Shown here one piece after another: positions 16,351-26,272 of a DNA stretch of 64,000 nucleotides. Position numbers and translations under genes: made by a program. The notes under the pieces are model-generated. The model was not told the DNA's origin. It worked only from the letters and a program-made list of their open reading frames with translations, and searched no databases. The stretch lies in assembly GCF_001613245.1 (NCBI RefSeq), contig NZ_BDBZ01000008.1, forward strand, positions 1-64,000, read 5' to 3'. Position 1 is the first letter of the stretch. Every line of letters begins with the position of its first letter. The stretch is from Nocardia speluncae NBRC 108251 (lineage in GTDB: Bacteria; Actinomycetota; Actinomycetes; Mycobacteriales; Mycobacteriaceae).

Positions 16351-16995
16351 TCAGGCGGGTACCGGCCGGGTCCGGTCGGTGAGTAGTAAGGCCGCCATAC
16401 CACCCAGCACCGTGCCCATCAGCAGACGCTGGACCCGGAGCCACAGCCGCCGGCCCGCCAGGAAACGGCTCACCGTGGCGGCCGAGCACACGATCAGCGC
16501 GTTCACCGCCAGCGCCACCGCGATCTGCACCCCGCCGAGGCACAGGCTCTGCAGCCATACCGGGCCGGCCGCCGGAGCGACGAACTGCGGGATCAACGCC
16601 AGGTACATGACCGCGATCTTCGGGTTGAGCAGATTGGTCACCAACCCCATGGTGAACAATCGACCGGCCCGGTCGCGGGGCAGAGCGGCGGGCGCGAACA
16701 CCGAGGTCCCGCCCGGCCGCAGCGTCTGCCACGCCAGCCACAGCAGATAACCGGCGCCGGCGATCTTCAGCGCCGTGTACAGCTCGGGGACCAGTGCGAA
16801 CACCGCCGTGATCCCGGTGGCGGCCGCCGTCAGATACACCGCGAATCCCGCGGCGACACCGGCCAGCGAGATCAGTCCGGCACCGCGGCCCTGCGCTATC
16901 GTGCGCGAGACCAGGTACATCATGTTCGGGCCGGGGGTGAGTACCAACCCGAGCGCCGCCACCGCGACGCCGGCCGCGGCCGAGATTTCGATCAT
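16351..16995 (-). CDS. LysE/RhtB-family amino-acid exporter
   Basis: A 214-residue polytopic membrane protein with about six hydrophobic segments and the family signature LTPGPNMMYLVSRTIAQGRGAGL (written here in part) near the N-terminus, then TNLLNPKIAVMYLALIPQF. RhtB-type carriers export homoserine, threonine, leucine or related compounds using the proton gradient. I start it at the ATG at 16995 because the first membrane segment begins there; the frame is open for 54 more codons that look non-coding. It is convergent with the sigma factor gene, 44 bp away, and divergent from the XPB helicase gene. Confidence 0.85.
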   Translation of the reverse strand: MIEISAAAGVAVAALGLVLTPGPNMMYLVSRTIAQGRGAGLISLAGVAAGFAVYLTAAATGITAVFALVPELYTALKIAGAGYLLWLAWQTLRPGGTSVFAPAALPRDRAGRLFTMGLVTNLLNPKIAVMYLALIPQFVAPAAGPVWLQSLCLGGVQIAVALAVNALIVCSAATVSRFLAGRRLWLRVQRLLMGTVLGGMAALLLTDRTRPVPA

Positions 16996-17186
16996 TCGAC
17001 GATGATCGCCAGGATCGGCGGTTGTGTCGCGGTCCAGTCGGCAAGTACTGGCCGCGTTCCCGCCGGGCAGGCGCGGAGCCGGTGAGGTGGCAGTGGTGCT
17101 CGGCCCCGGCACGCTGTCTGCTTCGTCACCCGGCGTTGTCGGTGGCTTCGGGGACAATGGGCAGAAGTCGAGGTGAGGAGGGCCCC

Positions 17187-18857
17187 GTGGCGGATGGGCC
17201 GCTGATCGTACAAAGCGATAAAACAGTACTGCTCGAGGTCGATCACGAGTTCGCGGATGCGGCGCGGCAGGCGATCGCCCCGTTTGCCGAGCTGGAGCGG
17301 GCGCCCGAGCATGTGCACACCTATCGCATCACCCCGCTGGCCCTGTGGAACGCGCGTGCCGCGGGGCACGACGCGGAACAGGTGGTGGATGCTCTCGTCG
17401 GCCACTCCCGGTTCCCGGTTCCGCAGCCGCTGCTGGTCGATATCGTCGATACGATGGCCCGCTACGGGCGGTTGCAGCTGGTCAAAAATCCCGCGCACGG
17501 GCTCACCCTGGTGAGCCTGGATCCAGCCGTACTGGCCGAGGTACTCCGGCACAAGAAGATCGCCCCCATGCTCGGGGACCGCCTCGACGAGGACACGGTG
17601 ATCGTGCATCCGTCCGAACGCGGGCACATCAAACAACAGCTGCTCAAGATCGGGTGGCCCGCGGAGGACCTGGCCGGCTATGTCGACGGCGAGGCCCATG
17701 CCATCGATCTCGACTACCACGGCGACGGCTGGTACTTGCGCGACTACCAGGAGATGGCCGCCGATTCGTTCTGGGCCGGCGGGTCCGGCGTGGTGGTGCT
17801 GCCCTGCGGTGCAGGGAAAACCATGGTCGGCGCGGCCGCTATGGCCCGGGCCAAGGCCACCACCCTGATCCTGGTCACCAATACCGTCGCCGGGCGGCAG
17901 TGGCGGCGCGAACTGCTCGCGCGGACCTCGCTCACCGATGAGGAGATCGGCGAGTACTCGGGCGAACGCAAGGAGATCCGGCCGGTCACCATCGCCACCT
18001 ATCAGGTGATCACCCGTAAATCGAAGGGCGAGTACAAGCACCTCGAACTCTTCGACAGCCGCGATTGGGGCCTGGTGATCTACGACGAGGTCCATCTGCT
18101 GCCCGCCCCGGTGTTCCGGATGACGGCCGATCTTCAGTCGCGGCGCCGGCTGGGCCTCACCGCGACACTGGTCCGCGAGGACGGCCGTGAGGGCGATGTG
18201 TTCTCGCTGATCGGGCCGAAACGCTATGACGCACCGTGGAAGGATATCGAGGCCCAGGGCTGGATTGCGCCGGCCGAATGTATCGAGGTACGGGTCACCC
18301 TGACCGATGCCGAGCGAATGTCCTACGCGACCGCCGAACCCGAGGAGCGCTACAAACTGTGCTCCACCGCGCACACCAAGGTCGCGGTGGTGGAATCCAT
18401 TCTCGAGCGGCATCGCGACGCTCCGACGCTGGTGATCGGCGCCTACCTGGATCAACTCGACGAACTGGGCGCCGCACTGGATGCTCCGGTGATCAAGGGG
18501 TCCACGAAGAACAAGGAACGCGAGGCGTTGTTCGAGGCGTTCCGCCACGGGGAGATCCCGGTTCTGGTGGTGAGCAAGGTGGCGAACTTCTCCATCGATC
18601 TACCGGAAGCCTCGGTGGCAGTGCAGGTTTCGGGAACGTTCGGATCCCGGCAGGAGGAGGCTCAGCGGCTGGGCCGGTTGCTGCGGCCCAAACACGACGG
18701 CGGCCAAGCGCATTTCTACTCCGTCGTGGCGCGCGACACGCTGGACGCGGATTACGCTGCGCATCGCCAACGTTTTCTCGCCGAACAGGGGTATGCCTAT
18801 CGGATAACCGATGCCGATGATCTGCTGGGGCCTGCGTTCGGGGCAAATGATCAGTAG
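17187..18857 (+). CDS. XPB-type DNA repair helicase (ErcC3)
   Basis: A 556-residue superfamily 2 3'-5' DNA helicase related to eukaryotic XPB/Ssl2. It has an N-terminal damage-recognition-like region, Walker A PCGAGKT (206-212), DEVH (300-303), the motif III segment LGLTATLVREDGR and the motif VI segment QEEAQRLGRLLRPK. It is very close to the M. tuberculosis Rv0861c sequence as I remember it, including the N-terminus DGPLIVQSDKTVLLEVDH. The start is GTG at 17187 with GAGGAGG 6 nt upstream. The usual partner, the helicase-associated protein, is encoded 2.3 kb downstream on the opposite strand; two unrelated genes have come between them. Confidence 0.92.
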   Translation: MADGPLIVQSDKTVLLEVDHEFADAARQAIAPFAELERAPEHVHTYRITPLALWNARAAGHDAEQVVDALVGHSRFPVPQPLLVDIVDTMARYGRLQLVKNPAHGLTLVSLDPAVLAEVLRHKKIAPMLGDRLDEDTVIVHPSERGHIKQQLLKIGWPAEDLAGYVDGEAHAIDLDYHGDGWYLRDYQEMAADSFWAGGSGVVVLPCGAGKTMVGAAAMARAKATTLILVTNTVAGRQWRRELLARTSLTDEEIGEYSGERKEIRPVTIATYQVITRKSKGEYKHLELFDSRDWGLVIYDEVHLLPAPVFRMTADLQSRRRLGLTATLVREDGREGDVFSLIGPKRYDAPWKDIEAQGWIAPAECIEVRVTLTDAERMSYATAEPEERYKLCSTAHTKVAVVESILERHRDAPTLVIGAYLDQLDELGAALDAPVIKGSTKNKEREALFEAFRHGEIPVLVVSKVANFSIDLPEASVAVQVSGTFGSRQEEAQRLGRLLRPKHDGGQAHFYSVVARDTLDADYAAHRQRFLAEQGYAYRITDADDLLGPAFGANDQ

Positions 18858-18896
18858 GGTCTCGCGGATTCGACCGACTGTGTAAGGGGTGGCGAA

Positions 18897-19565
18897 GTGC
18901 GGCACTTCGACTTCGCGGTCGACCGCAGGCATGTGCATGCGGTCAACGAAGTGGTCGTGGGACGCCGCCGGCTGCGCCTGGCCGCGCTGATCGCGACACT
19001 GGTCTGCGCGACTGCCACCGCGTATCTGGTGCGGTTGGGTCACGCCTGGTCCTACCCGCTGGCATTGGCCTGTGCGCTGGGCGCCGCGACCGCACTGTGG
19101 GTGGCGTTATGGGCGCCGCGCCGCACCGGTATCGCCCGGCTCTACGCCGACGGTGAGCTGATACCGGCGGTCGTCTCCGGATTCCATTCCCGCGGGGCGG
19201 TGCTGCTCGCACTGGTCAATGTGGCACGCCGGGATACCGGCGAATCCCGGTACGCCCTGGTTACCAAGAAGGTACGCGAGTTGCCCGGGCACCGGTTCGC
19301 GCCGGGCGAACGAGTGCCGGCCGTCGCGGTCCGCGGCGACCGGACGGCGCGCACGATCGGAGAACGCTGGCTCCCGGTCGATACGATGCCGATCGCCTGG
19401 GGCACCTCGGACGGCGCCGTGATCGAGCGCGCCCGCGCGGCCATCGACGAGATCGAATGGCGGTTGCTCGCCGATAATCTCGCGCTGGCCGATCAGGTGC
19501 AGCGCAGTTCCACCAAACGCCTGCTGCTCGATCCGGGGCAGTTACCGGAGGGGCTCGGCGCCTGA
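18897..19565 (+). CDS. Membrane protein of unknown function, DUF3239-like
   Basis: A 222-residue protein with two close membrane segments at about 28-50 and 53-70, then a soluble domain of about 140 residues with ADGELIPAVVSGFHSRGAVLLALVN and ALVTKKVRELPGH. The arrangement resembles the actinobacterial DUF3239 family, but I am not sure of the assignment. The GTG start has AAGGGG 7 nt upstream. It follows the XPB gene by 39 bp and may be co-transcribed with it. No catalytic motif is visible. Confidence 0.6.
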   Translation: MRHFDFAVDRRHVHAVNEVVVGRRRLRLAALIATLVCATATAYLVRLGHAWSYPLALACALGAATALWVALWAPRRTGIARLYADGELIPAVVSGFHSRGAVLLALVNVARRDTGESRYALVTKKVRELPGHRFAPGERVPAVAVRGDRTARTIGERWLPVDTMPIAWGTSDGAVIERARAAIDEIEWRLLADNLALADQVQRSSTKRLLLDPGQLPEGLGA

Positions 19566-19716
19566 CCTACCGCGGGTTATGCTCGCGCACGCCGTATTCG
19601 GCGAAACCGGCAGCGCGCCGGGGGCGCATACGCCTATCGGGCGGGATCTGCGACTAACGTCGTCGAGCGGGGTAATCGCTGTGATCGCACGCCGAACCAC
19701 GGAAGGTGGAAACCGC

Positions 19717-21120
19717 ATGAAACTCACCCGCTGGCTGATCGCCGGGGTGGTTGTGCTGTCCAGTCTGTCTCTGGCACCCGCGGTAGGGCACGCCCAATCC
19801 GCGAACCTGGCCGGTGCCGACGGATTGGGTGATCCCTATTTTCCCCAGGACGGTAACGGCGGGTACGACGTCGGGCACTACGAGGTCACGCTGGGGTACG
19901 ACCCGGCCGGCCACCAGCTCACCGGGTCCACGCGTATCGACGCGCATGCCACCCAGCCGCTCACCGCCTTCAACCTCGATTTCGCCGGGCCACCGGTGAG
20001 CGCTGTCCGGGTGAACAATATGCCCGCCGGTTTCGTCCGGCAGGACCCGCACGAACTGGTCGTCACCCCGGCTCTGCCGCTGCTGCCGGGGCTGCCCTTC
20101 ACCGTCACCGTCGAGTACGCCGGTATCGCCGCCGACACCGCGGGCGAAGGCTGGACCTACGCCCCGACCGGCGGTGCTTTCGCTGCGGGACAACCGCATT
20201 CGGCCGCGACCTGGTACCCACTCAACGATTCCCCCCGCGACAAGGCCACCTTCACCCTGCATGCGACCGTCCCGGCGGAATGGGAAGTGATGTCCGGCGG
20301 TGCCCGGGTGCGCGACGAGGTGCGCGACGGATTCCGCACGGTGAGCTGGGAACAGCGGCACCCGGTGATCGGATACCTCACGACCGTCGCCATCGACAAG
20401 TTCGAATACTTGGAGCAGCGGCGCGCGAACGGTACGCCGTTGTTGAGTGCATTCGCCCCTGGCGCCGAGGACCTGCGCGCACACGAGCAGCGGCTGCCCG
20501 AAGTGCTCGATTTCACCGAAAGCCTGTACGGCCCCTATCCATTCGACAACGCGGGCGGTATCTATCTGTCCGCCCCGCTGCCGTTCTCGCTGGAAACTCA
20601 AACGCGGCCCGTCTACGCCGACTGGGCCGATCTGAATACGGTGGTGCACGAGGTGGCGCACCAGTGGTGGGGTGATTCGGTCTCGGTGTACAGCTGGTCC
20701 GATATCTGCCTGAACGAATGCCTTGCCAGCTATACCGCCGACTATCTGTGGCCGGAGCGGACGGAGGGCGTCGATGTGGACGCCGAATACCGGGACACGA
20801 TCCGGAAGATGATGGACAAGCCCAAGTTCTGGGCGGTACCGCTGCAGGACCCGGGACCGGAGAAGATGTTCACCTCGGTGTACTACCGCGGCCCGTTGTT
20901 CCTGCACGCCCTGCGTAAACAGCTGGGAGATGCGGTGTTCTTCGGGGCCCTGAGGGAATTCGTGACTGCCCACGCCTACGGTCACAGTTCGATGCCGGAA
21001 TTCCGTGCCTTCATGCAGTCGAAATCGCCGATCGATCTGACCGGTTTCTTCGATGCTTGGCTGCACGGCACCACTCCACCGCCGGAGCAGTATCTCTATC
21101 CCGGTGACCTGCGCGGCTGA
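19717..21120 (+). CDS. Secreted M1-family zinc metallopeptidase
   Basis: A 467-residue gluzincin with a signal peptide (MKLTRWLIAGVVVLSSLSLA, cleavage likely after GHA at about 24-26). The zinc site is HEVAH (311-315) with the third ligand Glu334 exactly 18 residues later. In place of the classical GxMEN exopeptidase motif it has PFSLETQTRP, the variant seen in secreted bacterial M1 enzymes; the Glu that binds the substrate N-terminus is kept. The C-terminal helical domain of long aminopeptidases is missing, so it is a short form. The ATG at 19717 has GGAAGGTGGA upstream. It probably trims peptides in the envelope or medium. Confidence 0.9.
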   Translation: MKLTRWLIAGVVVLSSLSLAPAVGHAQSANLAGADGLGDPYFPQDGNGGYDVGHYEVTLGYDPAGHQLTGSTRIDAHATQPLTAFNLDFAGPPVSAVRVNNMPAGFVRQDPHELVVTPALPLLPGLPFTVTVEYAGIAADTAGEGWTYAPTGGAFAAGQPHSAATWYPLNDSPRDKATFTLHATVPAEWEVMSGGARVRDEVRDGFRTVSWEQRHPVIGYLTTVAIDKFEYLEQRRANGTPLLSAFAPGAEDLRAHEQRLPEVLDFTESLYGPYPFDNAGGIYLSAPLPFSLETQTRPVYADWADLNTVVHEVAHQWWGDSVSVYSWSDICLNECLASYTADYLWPERTEGVDVDAEYRDTIRKMMDKPKFWAVPLQDPGPEKMFTSVYYRGPLFLHALRKQLGDAVFFGALREFVTAHAYGHSSMPEFRAFMQSKSPIDLTGFFDAWLHGTTPPPEQYLYPGDLRG

Positions 21121-21130
21121 CCGGCCACAG

Positions 21131-23401
21131 CTACTCCAGCAGCGCGACCGATGAGATCCGGTGCAGTGTGAACTGCCGGACGGCCCCGGTGACCGTGTCC
21201 AGCGCTTCGAGCTGCCCGTTGCCGACCCGCACCGGTTCGACCACCCGCTGGATTGCGGTGCCCTTCGCATCGACGTAGCCGATATGCACCTGCCGATGCA
21301 CCCGCGCGGCGAGCTGCAACAAGGCGAGGGCGGCGGCCGTGCTGGTGCGGCTACCGTCGCTGCGCACCGTTGTCCCGGATGTCGCCCCGGCCGCGCGCTC
21401 CCCGGCCCGCAGCTCGGTGACCAGGAGATCCAGCTGCTCAGCGGTGGGCGGCGCGGGGCGGTACGGCTGGCGCGCGAGGGGCCGCACATTGATCCGAGCA
21501 CCGCGCCGCCGTAGGTCGACTATCGCGCCGGAGGAGTCTTCCCCGGCCGGCGCGAAACCCGCCGAACGAAGTTCTTCGAACAGTTCGCCCAAAGGTGCCT
21601 GGGAGATCGCGACCGTCGGCGCGATCCCCCGCAGCGCCAGCGTATCCGCCACGGGGGAAGCGAGGACCTGGGCCAGCAGCGCGGGATCCTCGCTGCGGAC
21701 GAACGATTGCGCCATCCCGGCGCGTAACCGGCCGTGGCGGCGCGCCACATCGTCGATGAGGTAGGTCAGTGTCTGGGGAACGGGTGTGCGGGAATGCCGT
21801 TCGAACAGATGGTGTATTTCCGCGGCGGTGAGTCCCGCATCGAGTGCCCGGCGCAGTGAGGGTTCCGACAACCGGTAGACCGTTGCGGCCCCGGCCGATT
21901 CCACATCGGCGACCAGGGCGATGCGCTGTTGCAGTTCGGCGGTGAGCGGTCCGGGCGCAACCACTGTGAGGTCCGCCTGAACCAGCACATGATCGACGGG
22001 GTCGGGGAGCGCCGCCTCGAGTGCGGCTTCGGCCGCCGGCAGGGGCTCGGTGAGCAGGGCGCGTCCGGCCGAGGTGAGCGCGCCGCGGCCGACGAGACCG
22101 AGCGCGGCTGCTTCGTGCAGCGTGTTGTCCACGACCTGCCCTCGGTAGAGCCGTCTCCTCCGGGGGGCGCGCCAGGCCAGTAGCCGGGCGATATCGGTGG
22201 GCGCCAGATCGGTTCCCGGAGGTTGTTCGGCGAGGGCCCCGAGAACGGTCCGGCGCTCCCGGACTGCATAGGGCACCCGCAGTTCGTGTGCGAGCGCCGC
22301 CAGCGGTTTGTCGGTGGCATCGCGCAGGCCGATCATCCAGGGGTAGCGGTCCAGCTCCAGCCAGCTGTGGGCCAGCGGTGCCCAGCGACGGGCGGGTGGG
22401 GCCTCCAGCCATGAATCGGCGGCCGGGGTGGGCCCCCAGAATTCGTCGGCATCGGCTTCGGGCGGTGGATCGGGAAAACCCTTCTCGATCAGTTTCGCCG
22501 CCGCCAGCAACTCCACCAGCAACCCGGCGCGGGATTCCTCGATACCGGCTGTGCGGGCGATCCTGCGTATCTCCCGCACACCGAGGCCGCCGGCGCGCAG
22601 CGCGGGGGCGGGTGCCTGGCCGAGCACCTCCACAATCGCGGCGCAATGCCGGAGGAGTTCGCCGACCTCACCGGCCGCCACACCGTCCACCTCGGCAACG
22701 GTATGCACGGTGGCCACCGGTTCGGGTGGGGTGAGACGGCGCGGATCGGTGACCGGCTCGCCCCGCAGCAACTGACCGACCGTGGCCGGCAGCTCTACCG
22801 TCTCGTCGTCGATCCGGCGCAGCAGGCGGCGGCGCAGCAGCTGGGGAACCGGGCGGTCGGCCGGGGCGTCGGGCGCTGCGTCGCGGGTGCGCCCCCGCGG
22901 GCCGGTTTCGGCCAGTTTGTCCAGCAGGGCCCGTTCGGCGGGGGGCAAGCCGGCGAGCGCCGCGGCGATGTGCTGTTCGTCCGGGGTATCGGTATCGGTT
23001 CCGCTACCCAGCGGCCACGGCAGGGCCTCGGCGGTGGCGGGTATGAGCCGGATGCGGTCGCCGGAGAACCAGATCAGTGCCCGGTCTGCCAGCTCCGTGA
23101 TCGCCGCGTCCACCGTCGCGGCCTTGGCGCGGCCGCGCAGCGCACGTTTCAACTCCGTGCGTGTCGGTGGTTCGTTACCGGCCGAGGTGTGTAGGGCCAG
23201 CTGCTCCACTATCCCGAAAGCCGCCGTGTCCAGATCGTCGGCGGCCCGCAGCACCGAGGCGCGCTGTTCGGCGCGGGTGGCGAGCACTGCCATCGAGGCG
23301 GGCAGCGGTACCGCGAGATCGGGCCGCCGTTCGAGCAGCGCCACCAGTTGGGCGTCGGAGCGGCCGCCGAGCCAGGCGGTATATGAGTCTGGGCCGGTCA
23401 T
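21131..23401 (-). CDS. XPB helicase-associated protein
   Basis: A 756-residue protein that begins MTGPDSYTAWLGGRSDAQL. It has winged-helix-like regions in the first half and a C-terminal WYL-like segment, QVHIGYVDAKGT...VVEPVRV. Its length and ends match the Rv0862c family, annotated as helicase C-terminal or helicase-associated proteins and always found beside the XPB gene. A role in XPB-linked repair is inferred from that link. The start ATG at 23401 is preceded by TAATCT with a 7-nt gap and no ribosome site. It converges on the M1 peptidase gene with 10 bp between stop codons and overlaps nothing. Confidence 0.85.
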   Translation of the reverse strand: MTGPDSYTAWLGGRSDAQLVALLERRPDLAVPLPASMAVLATRAEQRASVLRAADDLDTAAFGIVEQLALHTSAGNEPPTRTELKRALRGRAKAATVDAAITELADRALIWFSGDRIRLIPATAEALPWPLGSGTDTDTPDEQHIAAALAGLPPAERALLDKLAETGPRGRTRDAAPDAPADRPVPQLLRRRLLRRIDDETVELPATVGQLLRGEPVTDPRRLTPPEPVATVHTVAEVDGVAAGEVGELLRHCAAIVEVLGQAPAPALRAGGLGVREIRRIARTAGIEESRAGLLVELLAAAKLIEKGFPDPPPEADADEFWGPTPAADSWLEAPPARRWAPLAHSWLELDRYPWMIGLRDATDKPLAALAHELRVPYAVRERRTVLGALAEQPPGTDLAPTDIARLLAWRAPRRRRLYRGQVVDNTLHEAAALGLVGRGALTSAGRALLTEPLPAAEAALEAALPDPVDHVLVQADLTVVAPGPLTAELQQRIALVADVESAGAATVYRLSEPSLRRALDAGLTAAEIHHLFERHSRTPVPQTLTYLIDDVARRHGRLRAGMAQSFVRSEDPALLAQVLASPVADTLALRGIAPTVAISQAPLGELFEELRSAGFAPAGEDSSGAIVDLRRRGARINVRPLARQPYRPAPPTAEQLDLLVTELRAGERAAGATSGTTVRSDGSRTSTAAALALLQLAARVHRQVHIGYVDAKGTAIQRVVEPVRVGNGQLEALDTVTGAVRQFTLHRISSVALLE

Positions 23402-23408
23402 CCGGTCC

Positions 23409-23414
23409 AGATTA
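23409..23414 (-). promoter_or_regulatory. -10 box of the helicase-associated gene (leaderless)
   Basis: TAATCT on the minus strand lies 7 nt before the ATG at 23401, predicting a leaderless transcript. Confidence 0.55.
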
Positions 23415-23535
23415 GGCCCATCTCTGTCGTCGGTGCCGACCTGTGTACCGGAACGGGGGCAAGTCGCGCGCGACCTCGGCCCGCCGACAGCGGTTGTCAT
23501 GCGGGGCTGCCGGGTGGACATGCCAGAATGAGTGC

Positions 23536-23724
23536 GTGGTGAACAAATCGAAGAAACCCTACGTCGACAACGGTTGGCCCGAAGTGGCCGACGGCGAGCA
23601 CGCCGTGACCGAGTTGTCAGCGACACGCTCCGGTAATCTCTCGCCGTTCGGTGAGGATACCGAGTTCCCGGTGGCTGCCGAGCAGCTGCCGTACGTGCAC
23701 CCGCATACGGTGATCAACCGCTGA
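23536..23724 (+). CDS. Small conserved actinobacterial protein (Rv0863-like)
   Basis: A 62-residue acidic protein, [17 protein letters not shown] near the start and ending [14 protein letters not shown]. It has no membrane segment or known domain. A protein of this size and sequence sits between the helicase-associated gene and rpfA in mycobacteria. The start is one of two adjacent GTGs (23536, 23539); a CAGAAT box ends 6 nt before the first, so it may be leaderless. The strong conservation of both ends suggests a structured or interacting peptide. Function unknown. Confidence 0.7.
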   Translation: MVNKSKKPYVDNGWPEVADGEHAVTELSATRSGNLSPFGEDTEFPVAAEQLPYVHPHTVINR

Positions 23725-23733
23725 GCGGGCGGA

Positions 23734-23777
23734 CGAAAGAACCCCGTATCCGAAGATTCGGATACGGGGTTCTTTCG
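23734..23777. terminator. Bidirectional terminator, 21-bp perfect stem
   Basis: 21 bp of perfect complementarity (23734-23754 with 23757-23777) with only GA unpaired at the tip. It contains AAAGAACCCC/GGGGTTCTTT, so each strand has a T-rich run on its exit side. It serves the small conserved gene and the convergent rpf gene. Confidence 0.9.
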
Positions 23778-23796
23778 TAGTAGGGGAGTGTGCCGC

Positions 23797-24787
<991 letters not shown>

Positions 24788-24829
24788 CATCAGTTTCGGT
24801 CGGTGATCCACCCGGGTATCGACCAGAAG

Positions 24830-25078
24830 TCACTTGACTCGCCGGCCGGACAGCAGCGCGAATATCAGCGCCAGCACGAACCCCAGCGGTGTCAGCACTA
24901 TGGCGCCCAGGTACAACCACAATCCGGGCTTGCCGTCGGTGACGATCGGCGTGAGGAAGATCGCCACGATCGCGAGCAGCCCGAGGGCGAACAGGCCCAG
25001 TGCCAGCCGCAGGAGCCAATTGCCAGGGGTGCGCCCGGGCGGTGGAGTGGACGGCCGGGGATCAGCGGGGTTGGTCAC
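24830..25078 (-). CDS. Small two-helix membrane protein (Rv0870c-like)
   Basis: An 82-residue protein with a Pro-rich N-terminus (TNPADPRPSTPPPGRTPGN) and two membrane helices, LALGLFALGLLAIVAIFL and LGAIVLTPLGFVLALIFALL, ending in SGRRVK. A protein of this build lies next to the cold-shock gene in mycobacteria. I start it at the GTG at 25078, because TACCGT lies 6 nt upstream and no ribosome site is visible. Function unknown. Confidence 0.65.
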   Translation of the reverse strand: MTNPADPRPSTPPPGRTPGNWLLRLALGLFALGLLAIVAIFLTPIVTDGKPGLWLYLGAIVLTPLGFVLALIFALLSGRRVK

Positions 25079-25122
25079 TTGTCGACGGTAAAACTGATGT
25101 GCTGGCGCCCTGCCCACCGGGG

Positions 25123-25128
25123 TAGACT
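25123..25128 (+). promoter_or_regulatory. Promoter -10 of the cold-shock gene, with a long leader
   Basis: TAGACT here would start transcription near 25135, giving a 5' leader of about 150 nt before the GTG at 25287. Long structured leaders are a hallmark of cold-shock mRNAs. Inside it CCCGC-ccatca-GCGGG can form a hairpin. Confidence 0.5.
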
Positions 25129-25286
25129 CGGGAACGATCTCGCGTCCTGCATGCTTGCCGGGGCGCGTTTTTCGAGTGCAGGCAGAGCTTTCGGGAGAAG
25201 GCAGGGGGCCCGCCCATCAGCGGGTTTCAGCAGACATGTGCGCCGGGCCGCGGGCCGGGTGCCGAACAGACGAACGGGTGAGCGCA

Positions 25287-25706
25287 GTGCCGACCGGCAA
25301 GGTGAAGTGGTACGACGTGGAAAAGGGCTTCGGCTTCCTTTCCCAGGACGAGGGTGAGGACGTCTACGTCCGCTCGTCCGCGCTGCCCGAGGGTGTGGAA
25401 ACGCTCAAGCCCGGACAGCGGGTGGAGTTCGGGATGGCTGCCGGACGCCGTGGCCCGCAGGCGCTGAGCCTGAAACTGGTCGAAGCGCCGCCGTCGGTCC
25501 GGCAGAACCAGGAACGCAACGCGCGCAAGGAGCCCGTTGCCCGCAAACACAACCCGGACGAACTACACGGCATGGTCGAGGACATGATCACGCTGCTCGA
25601 AGCGAAGGTGCAGCCGGATCTGCGCAAGGGGCGCTACCCGGACCGCAAGACCGCGCAGCGGATCTCCGAGGTGGTGCGTGCGGTCGCGCGGGAACTCGAG
25701 CGCTGA
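25287..25706 (+). CDS. cspB: Cold-shock domain protein with C-terminal extension (CspB-like)
   Basis: A 139-residue single-strand nucleic acid binding protein. The cold-shock domain (1-66) has RNP1 as KGFGFL (13-18) and RNP2 as DVYVRSS. It is followed by a charged linker and a conserved helical C-terminal part, [16 protein letters not shown]...[13 protein letters not shown], as in mycobacterial CspB (Rv0871), about twice the length of classical Csp proteins. The start is GTG at 25287, where the family consensus begins; another GTG 9 nt upstream is possible. It is divergent from the small membrane protein gene. Confidence 0.92.
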   Translation: MPTGKVKWYDVEKGFGFLSQDEGEDVYVRSSALPEGVETLKPGQRVEFGMAAGRRGPQALSLKLVEAPPSVRQNQERNARKEPVARKHNPDELHGMVEDMITLLEAKVQPDLRKGRYPDRKTAQRISEVVRAVARELER

Positions 25707-25725
25707 TCCCAGAGTAGTAGCCGGT

Positions 25726-25759
25726 GACGGGCCGGTCCGGGTTTCCGGACCGGCCCGTC
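25726..25759. terminator. Bidirectional terminator between cspB and the DUF2771 gene
   Basis: A perfect 15-bp stem (25726-25740 with 25745-25759) around a GTTT loop, between two convergent stop codons. Confidence 0.85.
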
Positions 25760-25765
25760 CGCGTA

Positions 25766-26272
25766 TCAGGCGGTCTTGATCGACCAGATCGCGTGCGGTA
25801 TCGAGAATTCCCGGCCGGTTTCGTCGATCGCGATGATCATCACCTGCAACTCCACGCCGACCAGCTCCAGCCCCGGTTCGGGATTCGAGTCGACGGTCAG
25901 CGCCCGGATATCGCCCGGATGGTCTCGATAGCTGCTGGGCCTCTCGACCACTTCGCCGTTCTCGTCCGCATACAGCGGTAGCAATTCCCACGGTGTTCCC
26001 ACGACCTCCGACGGCAGCGAGATCTGCAGCGGGTTACCTGCCGGAACCTCCAGGAACACGGTGTCGCCTTGTTCGCAATTCTCCATCCGCACCGTGCAGA
26101 AGTAGAACGGGGGCACGGTGACGGCCTCGCCGTGCGCGTACGCGGTGAGTTCCGGTTTGTGCGGCTCGGCATCGCGCGCCAGCAGCCAGACCACACCGGC
26201 CGTCCCGGCCACCAGCACCAGGATTCCGGCCAGGGCCAGCGCGAGAGTCGTGCGGAATCTGTTCGTACTCAC
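25766..26272 (-). CDS. DUF2771 membrane-anchored protein
   Basis: A 168-residue protein with an N-terminal signal anchor (about 10-31, LALALAGILVLVAGTAGVVWLL) and an exported beta-rich domain with PPFYFCTVRMENC (two Cys), FLEVPAGNPLQISLP and PWELLPLY. This matches the actinobacterial DUF2771 family, whose function is unknown. The GTG start overlaps the stop of the upstream transporter gene by 4 bp (GTGA), so the two are coupled. The same pair (Rv0875c-Rv0876c) occurs in mycobacteria, which suggests the exported protein serves the transporter. Confidence 0.78.
   Translation of the reverse strand: MSTNRFRTTLALALAGILVLVAGTAGVVWLLARDAEPHKPELTAYAHGEAVTVPPFYFCTVRMENCEQGDTVFLEVPAGNPLQISLPSEVVGTPWELLPLYADENGEVVERPSSYRDHPGDIRALTVDSNPEPGLELVGVELQVMIIAIDETGREFSIPHAIWSIKTA

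Noticed and set aside
19654..21501. A 615-codon minus-strand frame opposite the M1 peptidase
   Set aside because: The plus-strand product has a signal peptide and an intact HEXXH-X18-E zinc site; the antisense frame has no recognisable feature.
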